Assembly: GCF_901709675.1 (NCBI RefSeq)
Contig: NC_051091.1
Location: 865,967-929,966, forward strand
Direction of reading: 5' to 3'
Length of the DNA stretch: 64,000 nt
Source: Syngnathus acus
Lineage: Eukaryota > Chordata > Actinopteri > Syngnathiformes > Syngnathidae
The stretch's first letter is position 1; each line of letters starts with the position of its first letter. Both the position numbers and the translations under genes were made by a program. The notes below the pieces were generated by a model. That model saw only the letters and a program-made list of their open reading frames with translations, ran no database searches and had not been told where the DNA came from. Shown here one piece after another: positions 55,661 to 64,000 of this stretch.

Positions 55661-56499
55661 AGCTGTGTTGGGATTGTGCTAGACATACATACCCTTTGGA
55701 ATTGAAGCCTAAAATTCAACATCACTTGACATTTTACACATGCATTTGGGAGTAGGTTTGTCTTTTGACGCTTCTTATGCCTGATACATTTGAAAATGAG
55801 ATCCGTCGATACTGCGGCTCCTTTCTGGTAGTATTTGATTAGCGATATGCAATCGTAAACAAAACAATTGTATAAACAACTCCATTGAATCTACAAATAT
55901 GTATGCTGCGCAATGCCGCGGAGTGCACAAATGCAAGAAGACCCAATTTTCACGCAAAAATAATGTTCATAGTGAGCATCACTAAAAATAGCTTGCCTTC
56001 TGTAAAACAATCTAATCCTCTGTTGCAACAATGGTAAAGCGCATCAGGAAGTCACGCCATTCAAAATGAGTCAATAGCTGTGTCCCAATTCATTTGAGGG
56101 CCGATGACATCATCACAGCGCAGGTTCCTACAAATGCTGCCTCTTTTTCCAAACCCAAAGCTTCTAGATGTTATTAGAATGCTTGATGTTAGTCATGCTG
56201 AAATGTAGCCAGTTAGCATTGTGACACAAAGTGAGGATGGGAACATGTGACAAAACCAGGAAGGACAGCCATCCATCACCAGAACAACACGACATCATAT
56301 TAAGTTTACTGTACTGCCCTTCAAAAGGTTGGATTGTGCCCAATAACAAGGATTTTCTTTCACATGTCTTTGAGGGTTTTACCTTGATTGGGAAACAGCT
56401 ATTACAACAAGTCAGGATATTACATCACCACCTGCAGTAAAGTAAGCAGTGTCATTAAAAAGACGCGATCATGACAGTCTATAAATTGAATTGCCAATG
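55661..56499. other. Interval between the candidate SRC promoter and MANBAL
   Basis: AT-rich with no recognisable feature. Confidence 0.5.
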
Positions 56500-56505
56500 T
56501 TTATT
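56500..56505 (-). terminator. Poly(A) signal of MANBAL
   Basis: A canonical AATAAA on the minus strand, about 155 bases after the MANBAL stop codon. Confidence 0.6.
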
Positions 56506-56658
56506 TTTTAAAAATGAATGGAGATCATAGAAAAAACAAACAAACATGGTTGTCTACACAGACAAAACAAGATGTCAACTGCAGTGTTGCATATACTTCT
56601 TGTGGCTTTGAAGAGCAATAGTGACTAAAACAGGACAAGGCTCCATTTCAACGCACAG

Positions 56659-57102
56659 CTATCGCTTCTTTTTGCTCTCCTTCTTGGATTTTGGCCTAAT
56701 TTGAGGCACCGCCGCTTTGAGTTTCTTTGCATGATCTGCTGCCTTGCCATTGGTGGACTCGGCCTCCTCCTAAACGCACAGAACACGAAGGATTTTATTT
56801 TAAAAAAGAAAAAAAAAAGTTGAGTGCCATCTTCAGTTTTTTTCCATCATAATTGCTTTTATCACCAATATTTAGTGGAAGCACTATTGAAAAACAATCC
56901 TGAGCGAAATCCATGTTTCCATGTAAAAGACGACAGGCGGCTGACGGCTTACCTTTTCATGCCCTTTGGAGGTGGGCACAATGATTGCCAGGATGCAAAT
57001 GAGCTGGAAGATGGCACCAAGGAAGAGGCCATAGCGCAGCAGGCTCTCGAGAAATGTTGCTTCGGGAACTTCTGGGGGAGACAAGTCCATTTCTGCAGAC
57101 AT
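56659..57102 (-). CDS. manbal: MANBAL small membrane protein
   Basis: Two coding exons, 56953-57102 and 56659-56769, total 261 nt and encode 86 residues; human MANBAL has 85. The protein begins [19 protein letters not shown] and then has a membrane segment, [20 protein letters not shown]. It ends in a lysine-rich tail, KKESKKKR. The start matches the human protein, and an acceptor a few bases upstream shows that the first exon is non-coding. A possible non-coding exon ends near 57195. The molecular function of MANBAL is not known; a single-pass membrane protein with a cytosolic basic tail is inferred. MANBAL upstream of SRC in the same direction is the human arrangement. Confidence 0.94.
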
Positions 57103-58156
57103 CTTTAGGAACCTGAGGAATACGTAAGAACAACTTGAAGGATTTCCTAGCATACATATGTAAGGTCAGTTAGACATGTTCACTTTAGCACTTACGCTCG
57201 TTTCCTTTGACGTTGTCCTGCAAAAACGACTTTAGGACGCTGCCAAAAATCCCTCCAACGTAGCCAAAAATCCCTCCAACGTATCAATGCGCCGTGAGGC
57301 TACCGTAAAAGACAGCACAACGTAACGTAAGAGGCTACCGAGAAACAACCAGTAATGTTGAACTGTACATTGCTGACCTATTCATATTGCAATCGAAGCA
57401 CAAAACCAAATGCCACAAACTACATTTGCATGCTTACATATTATTGCTAGTTTACGACGCTGCTAACAGTCCCATGAACGCAACAAAACCGCAGCCGAGA
57501 GGCTGCATAAAAACCCCAAATAAGACATACCAGAAGTGTAAAACCCGTTCTTTGTTCCAAATAGATCGTGGATGAAAAGCTGCTTAGGTATAACTCGTAC
57601 AACTAAAAGCAATTTCGAGAAACGTTGGCACACGCATTATATGAAAATATAACCTTTTACAGGAAGTGGCGTATGTCTTCGTAATGTATTTCCGGTTCCT
57701 AGGTAGCGACTTTGCGGAGTGTCGTCCTCTAGCGGTGAGGTGTGAGCATCGAACTGTGCCTTTTTCTAACCTGATTGACTTTGGTCATTTGTCATGTTTT
57801 CCAAAGTAAAAGCATAAGTTTGCAAATGTCGATCAAACACGAGTCTGCTTTCATGAATGACGATGGAAAGCTGGGAGTAATTATTGTTGAGGCTGAAATC
57901 ACAGAATTTACAGAGGCTTCTAATATTTATTTGTCCATTCCATACCAAAAAACTACTTATTTACATTGCAAGAATGACGATGGAAATCTGGGAGTAATTA
58001 TTGTTGAGGCTGAAATCACAGAATTTACAGAGGCTTCCAATATTTATTTGTCCATTCCATACCAAAAAACGACTTATTTACATTGCAAGAGATTCAATCA
58101 CCCGTTAGGTTCATGTTAAAAAAAAAGAAAAAAGATATTCGTGAAGTCGGAAGATA
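57103..58156. other. MANBAL 5' region and 3' region of the Pim-like kinase, with a tandem duplication
   Basis: The MANBAL promoter should lie at about 57200-57720. Toward the kinase there is a direct duplication of 117 bp (see separate entry). A minus-strand AATAAA within the second copy, at about 58046, could end the kinase transcript. Confidence 0.5.
57855..58088. repeat. 117-bp tandem duplication
   Basis: Two adjacent copies, 57855-57971 and 57972-58088, differ at only a few bases (for example GGAAAGCTG against GGAAATCTG). The unit length is a multiple of three, so a plus-strand ORF of 114 codons runs through both copies. Confidence 0.93.
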
Positions 58157-61100
58157 TCAGAGTAGCCATGGATGCCACAGCATCTGCTCGAGCGTGCACC
58201 GTTGAGTTGGGTCTAAACTCAAGCACAGCCACAAAAAGTCTTCACAATCTGATAGGAAAAAAAGCAAAATAATGTTAAGGTTGCAATGATTTGTTGGAAT
58301 ATACATACTGTTGAAGGAATGCAAATGATTCACAAAATCTCACCTTCAGACAAATCCCTATTCAGTTTAAGGCCTTCAGAAAGGAACATGCAGGTGTCAA
58401 ATCGTTGCTTCCCGTCCAGCAGTTCAAAGAGTAGCGCACCCAGGTGCCACACTGTGGTCGGACCAGCGCAATACGGACGCTTGTGGGTATACTCTGGAGG
58501 AGCGTATTTCAAGGTTCCTACAAAAAAAAAGAAAATGGCCAGAGCAACAATGACTCTGTCAATTGACCCGCATCAGGAGTGCCAGAAGCTTAAGATCAGC
58601 CTCACCAAAATAGTCATGGTACGGTTCCATGCTAACTAAGCAGCTACAGCCAAAATCTATCACCCGCACTCGAGTGACGCCGGGTGAGGCCTCCAGTAGA
58701 ATGTTTTCCTGCTTTAGATCTCGATGGAAGATGTTGGCAGCGTGCATTTTGATGGCGGCGTCTACCAGCTGCTTCATGATATACTGACGATGGACAAGTT
58801 AGAACAAATCAACAATTTCAAAGTGTGTACGTGGTGTAACGGCGTTCTTACCTTTGCCTCATCCTCCTCAAGGAGTGTCCGCCACATCAAGTATGTGGAC
58901 AATGCCACCGAGCGGACGGGCCTCTCCATAATTAGAACAAGGTCTTTCTCCAAATCGCAGATTTCCAGCAGTGCTATGACTGCAGATTTCCCATCTGAAT
59001 TCTTGATACTGGATGCTTGCAGCATGAAGACGGCCTCCAAGGGGACTTTCTGCACTTTTCCATTGATGCTCTATGAGACAGTGGAAATGGATGAAAACAC
59101 AATTCAGCAGGATGAAGGCAAATATGGCGTGTACCACTCACTCACCAACGGGACATTTTTGACTTTTGTCTTGGGGATGTATTTGATCGCCACCTTCAGG
59201 AAACATTTGGTTAGCGTCGGGAAGAAACGTCTGAATGGTGCAAAGTGCCTACTTACTGGATTAGAATCGGTTTTCCTGTGACCAGCATAGACTGAACCAA
59301 AGCCCCCTTCGCCGATCTTGGCAAACTTCTCATATTTGGTCTCAAAGGTGGCTGCGCACAAAGACATCAGGATTTACCGGAACAAAAGTGGTGGGAATGC
59401 GAAACCTTACCTCTGCTTGTTGCACTTAAGAGAATGGTTTTCACTTGGTCTACCAAGAAAGAAGTCTTTGGTTTCAGAAAAGCTGGCACCACTGATGATT
59501 TGTCTCCCAAACCTCCTCTAGGTGGCACTGTTTTCTCACACTGGCCTATTAAACGCTCCGGTTGGGCCGCCGCCGCCGCCGCACATTGTTTGTTGTTGCC
59601 TCTCTTGTGCACAGTCTCGACTGAAACTTGATCTTTGATCTCCTGCTTCCTTATGAAGGCCTCTGGGTTTGGCTCGTCTTTAACTTCGGTGGCCTTGGCC
59701 GAGACCTGAATGGCTTTGCCTTTGCGTTCCCTTTTGACGCTTGCGCCAGATTGTCTGCTGGCGCCCTTTGCAAGCCGCTGCCTCTTTCTGGTGGCATCTT
59801 GCCTTGTATCAGCCATCCGCTTTGTCTGGGATGGGCGGGCTTCTTGTAATGTGCCGGTCATTTCTTTAGCTGGCCCAGCTTTGACTGGCAGCTTTTTGCC
59901 TTTGACTCTTTGCTTTGTTGTTGTCTTTTGCTTTGAGCCCGATTGGAGTTTGCTCCCTTTTGGTGGCATTTCGGCAAGTTTGACCTGGCGCTTCCTTGTG
60001 TGAGTCTCCGATTGGATGGCAGTCTTTTGCTTTGAGCCCGATTGGAGTTTGCTCCCTTTTGGTGGCATTTCGGCAAGTTTGACCTGGCGCTTCCTTGTGT
60101 GAGTCTCCGATTGGATGGCAGTCTTTTGCTTTGAGCCCGATTGGAGTTTGCTCCCTTTTGGTGGCATTTCGGCAAGTTTGACCTGGCGCTTCCTTGTGTG
60201 AGTCTCCGATTGGATGGCAGTCTTTTGCTTTGAGCCCGATTGGAGTTTGCTCCCTTTTGGTGGCATTTCGGCAAGTTTGACCTGGCGCTTCCTTGTGTGA
60301 GTCTCCGATTGGATGGCAGTCTTTTGCTTTGAGCCCGATTGGAGTTTGCTCCCTTTTGGTGGCATTTCGGCAAGTTTGACCTCGCGCTTCCTTGTGTGAG
60401 TCTCCGATTGGATGGCAGTCTTTTGCTTTGAGCCCGATTGGAGTTTGCTCCCTTTTGGTGGCATTTCGGCAAGTTTGACCTCGCGCTTCCTTGTGTGAGT
60501 CTCCGATTGGATGGCAGTCTTTTGCTTTGAGCCCGATTGGAGTTTGCTCCCTTTTGGTGGCATTTCGGCAAGTTTGACCTCACGCTTCCTTGTGTGAGTC
60601 TCCGATTGGATGGCAGTTTTTTTCTTCATTCCTTTAACTTGCACAGCCTTCACAGGTGACTTTTTGGCTTTGAGTCTTTGCCGAGTCTTTTGTTTTAGGC
60701 CAGAACCTATCCTGGTGCTTGTGACCTTCATGGGTGATTTGGTAGCTTTGCACTCGCGTTCCCCGATTGGCGTTTCAGGTTCGGTGCAAAACGTTCCTCC
60801 GGTCCCATCAGTCTTCACTGGTAACGTTGAACCTTTGAGTCTCTGTGTCCATCTGACGGCATCTCTTTTTGTCTTAGCGTTTTGTTTGCTTGCAACTTTG
60901 TTGGTGTCTTTGACTTTCTGGTTTGGAGGCGTGGTGTCAACCTTCCTGTTGGTCTTTTGAGCAGGTGCAAGCTCAAGTGCCATCTCTGTTAATTCACTGA
61001 CCTTTGAGGTTATTTCACACGCATCGTATGTTTTTTTGAAACATTTGCCATTTCGAAGTTTCCCTTGAAAATTCCTCAACACATTTTCTTGGTTCTCTGG

Positions 61101-61426
61101 AATGGATAGAAACATATTCAAAGCAACTTACTTATTCAGTATGAGAAGTTGAATCAAACCCATGTGTTAGCTCGACATTTATTTAACAGCCTCATATCAT
61201 TTTCTCATGTCAATTCGAGACAGGTTTCGGCTCTAAAATCAGATCTCCTGGCAGAGACAAGGCCAATCTGAATTATTTATAGTTCACTGGCAGGTTTATG
61301 CTTAGCTTGATTCCATTGAAACTAGTTTTTGGAGCACTTTAAAGCAACCCTCCATATTTCCTTTTGAGTATACGCACCCAAATAGTCGTCACGGGATGGG
61401 AAATGAAAGAGGCCAAATTTGTCCAT
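58157..61426 (-). CDS. Pim-like serine/threonine kinase with a long repeat-bearing N-terminus
   Basis: Eight exons, 61378-61426, 59411-61096, 59257-59351, 59146-59193, 58852-59070, 58606-58783, 58344-58517 and 58157-58248, total 2541 nt and encode 846 residues. The ATG has a strong context (G at -3, G at +4) and starts MDKFGLFHFPSRDDYL. Residues 17-578 are Lys/Arg-rich and low complexity. They contain seven 33-residue repeats (about 176-406). The kinase domain (about 585-843) has GEGGFGSVYAG, the lysine in VAIKYIPK (K614), a VPLE glutamate (E638), HRDLKQEN (D721), DFG (D742) and the APPEY segment. The hinge reads LIMERP, and the proline after the hinge is a Pim family trait. Catalytic residues are intact, so activity is likely. 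Classical PIM1-3 kinases are about 310-330 residues without such an extension. Substrate and role are unknown; nuclear location is only suggested by the basic tract. Confidence 0.88.
59928..60620 (-). repeat. Seven 99-bp coding tandem repeats in the Pim-like kinase
   Basis: The unit encodes KTAIQSETHTRKRE/QVKLAE followed by MPPKGSKLQSGSKQ. Seven copies follow without gaps and keep the frame. The first three copies from the N-terminus carry RKRE and the last four RKRQ. At DNA level the copies seem to differ at only one or two bases, which indicates recent amplification or homogenisation. Confidence 0.95.
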
Positions 61427-61803
<377 letters not shown>

Positions 61804-64000
61804 TTATGTCACGTTCTTCTTGGAGTCTGGGTGGCCTCCAGCAGCGTCACTGTGATGAGCTGTCAGGTCTCTTCGTATGATGTCATTCACTGCAGAAAGG
61901 AATGAGTAACTTTACCATTCAATACTACAACCTCATTTTTTGTTTTTGCGGTACTGTATTTCTCTTATTGCCCAAGTACATTCGACCTCAAAAGATGCAA
62001 AAACAGAAAGAAACCACAGACACCATGGCTTTGTTTGACACTGCCTCGCCTGCTTTTATTTGCATACTTATTTGCCTTGACTGTGGCCTCGTTAAATATT
62101 TTGCTCCACATGAGCTCGCTTTGACTTTTCTTGACACCTCGACAAGAGTTTGTTTGCAAGTGAAACCATTGGTAAAAGTGCAAAGAGCAGAAACCGGAAA
62201 GTAAACAGAAAAGCTCTCATAATGAAAGCCACAAGTGCAAGCAATGCGCCTGCTTGTTTTGCAGGCTGACACGTAAGAAATCTTCACCTCGGGCTTTGTC
62301 GTTGGTCTTTGCCAATTGCAACCGCACAGACTCCATTCGGATTATCGCTATATAGTGTCACCGCAAAAGACGTATTTACTCACCGTCTTCAAGGTAGACA
62401 CAGCTAAGGTCCTCCTGTTTTACTGCAACCCTCTCATGATGAGTCTGAGATTCTCGGTCGGCGCCGCTCGAGTCCGTCCGGGGTGAAGACTTCCCACATG
62501 TGTCACTTTGGACCAATCTGGAAGACGCCATCTTTGCTTGCACAAAACTTTGAAGTCTTGTCGATGAATAGGCCTGAGGAACCTGACTCAGTTTGTCTGT
62601 TGCCGTTAGGACATTGGAACCCCGAACTTTGCGGATGCTGGTAGCATTGCTTGGATGATAAAGCTGGTTTGTAGGGTGTAAAATATCTGGCTCATTGATG
62701 AGACCAGTTGTCCTTGACTGGTAAAGGACTGCGTGGTAATTCCACGGATCTGATGCGAGCACACTGAACGGTTGGAGACTTCTCTCCTTCTCCGGCCGAC
62801 GGAAGGGTGACTTTGTTTGCGTGTCGGACCGAGGGTGGGAGTAGTCACGCTCTTGCCACCCATCCAGTGGCTCTGTTTTAATGTCTGGGGTGCAAAAGAA
62901 AAGCTGGGAAATAGATGGCCGGCTTTTTCACGCGTGCTCCGATAAATACCTATCACGGGGGTGTAGATCAAGTGGCGAGGCTCACTGCGCTTCTTCTTCC
63001 CATTGATGACATAGAAGTTGACTTTGGCCGGGTGACAAATGGTGCCATCCCGATACGGAGGCACCAGAACAATCAACATATTCTGGAAGAGACAGTGAAA
63101 ATGTTAGCTGTTGAAACAAACGGAGGCTATGGAAGACTAACTCACAGATTGTTTGTTCTCTCGCTCCACATTTGCCTCCACCTCCCAGATTTGTTGGCCG
63201 TCTGAAAGAAGTGATCGTACAAAGACTTCAATGGTGACTTCTGCTTTGTGTGGAATGTTCACCACCCCCACTTGATCGCTCACCTGCTTGCTTGCTTTTT
63301 TTTTTTAAATCTAACTTTAGCCTTACCACATCCTGTTGACTTCAACCCATACAACCACCATTTAGTCATCAACAGTAGACTGGTAACTTCTCACAGGTTA
63401 ATTCTCCCAACATTAGCACGCAGAAGCAGACATTTCCATCATGTCAAATAATACACGTTTGATGAGACGGGCTACAAGCCATTGAATCCAAAATATACGA
63501 CAGTCTCTCATTTAGAAGAATTCTGGTTTGACGGTTAGACGCGTTTCCCGTGTCTGTGCTCGGTGAAAAATGCAAGGTACTTTCTGTTTCTGTACATCCT
63601 TAAGACATTTCTGCTTGACGTCAAACTCTAACCGTGTGCCTTCTCTGAGAACATCACTCTGGCGTCATAACTGAAGTTCTGCCCGGTCAGGATCATTTGT
63701 TGGCCACCAAGTACGGAGCATCGGTCCAGGTTCTGCATCTTGACCAGAGGGATCTCCTGAGCTGAATGCTGGGCTGAACAAACACAAGTTCAAATTGAAT
63801 GGAGAGGAATAAAAACAAACAATATTAGCATTGTTCGGACGGATGATGGTTTGCTCCATCCGTACAGCATTCGATTGGATGAGAGGCCGCTTGGAGTGAC
63901 ACCCATTGGCCTCCAGGTTGCGGTACGTGAACACGAAACACCAAGCGCACACGAGTGTTTTTGCGTCCGACGTCGGTCTCGCCGTTCCGCAGCTCGATGT
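61804..64000 (-). CDS. nfatc2: NFATC2 transcription factor, C-terminal part
   Basis: Six exons are visible: from the window edge down to 63866, then 63633-63773, 63146-63201, 62950-63082, 62384-62884 and 61804-61889. The first shows the end of the specificity part of the Rel-homology region ([25 protein letters not shown]). The next exons encode the IPT/TIG dimerisation domain ([71 protein letters not shown]). A 167-residue low-complexity transactivation tail follows, with sumoylation-type motifs IKTE and VKQE. The end ([14 protein letters not shown]) matches the C-terminus of the long NFATC2 isoform, which sets it apart from NFATC1, C3 and C4. NFATC2 is a calcineurin-activated nuclear factor. 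The N-terminal regulatory region lies beyond the window. Confidence 0.93.

Noticed and set aside
59434-60960. Plus-strand ORFs opposite the Pim-like kinase
   Set aside because: They are antisense shadows of the long N-terminal exon, with no splice or protein support.

Overview
The window is vertebrate nuclear DNA, almost certainly from a ray-finned (teleost) fish. Genes have short, phase-consistent introns, microsatellites are dense, and there is a hAT-type MITE and a solo LTR. One gene belongs to the fish-expanded Pim-like kinase group. I cannot name the species. All gene models below were built by hand from reading frames and splice sites. For six complete genes the exon lengths sum to an exact multiple of three.

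Left block (1-24.9 kb). The order is PPP4R1L (minus, 5' end only), RAB22A (plus), VAPB (plus), APCDD1L (minus). This matches my recollection of the gene order and orientation at human 20q13.32. PPP4R1L and RAB22A are head to head, with start codons about 560 bp apart. VAPB and APCDD1L are convergent, with about 5 kb between their stop codons.

Middle (24.9-41.2 kb). This is a 16 kb stretch in which I see no protein gene. It carries many simple repeats, including a 207 bp CATC array, and one degenerate MITE.

Right block (41.2-64 kb), all minus strand. It holds the complete SRC tyrosine kinase, including an 18 bp neuronal N1-type microexon. Next come MANBAL, an unusual Pim-like serine/threonine kinase with a 570-residue basic N-terminal extension made partly of seven near-identical 33-residue repeats, and the 3' half of NFATC2. 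MANBAL-SRC in the same orientation is as in human 20q11.23, and NFATC2 is at human 20q13.2. The window therefore joins three human chromosome 20 neighbourhoods.

The genes do not form one pathway. RAB22A acts in endosomal recycling, VAPB in ER contact sites, APCDD1L in probable Wnt inhibition, SRC and NFATC2 in signalling and transcription, and PPP4R1L probably in PP4 phosphatase regulation. The most unusual items are the repeat-bearing Pim-like kinase, the divergent N1 microexon of SRC, and a 10-bp minisatellite that abuts a SRC 5' splice site.
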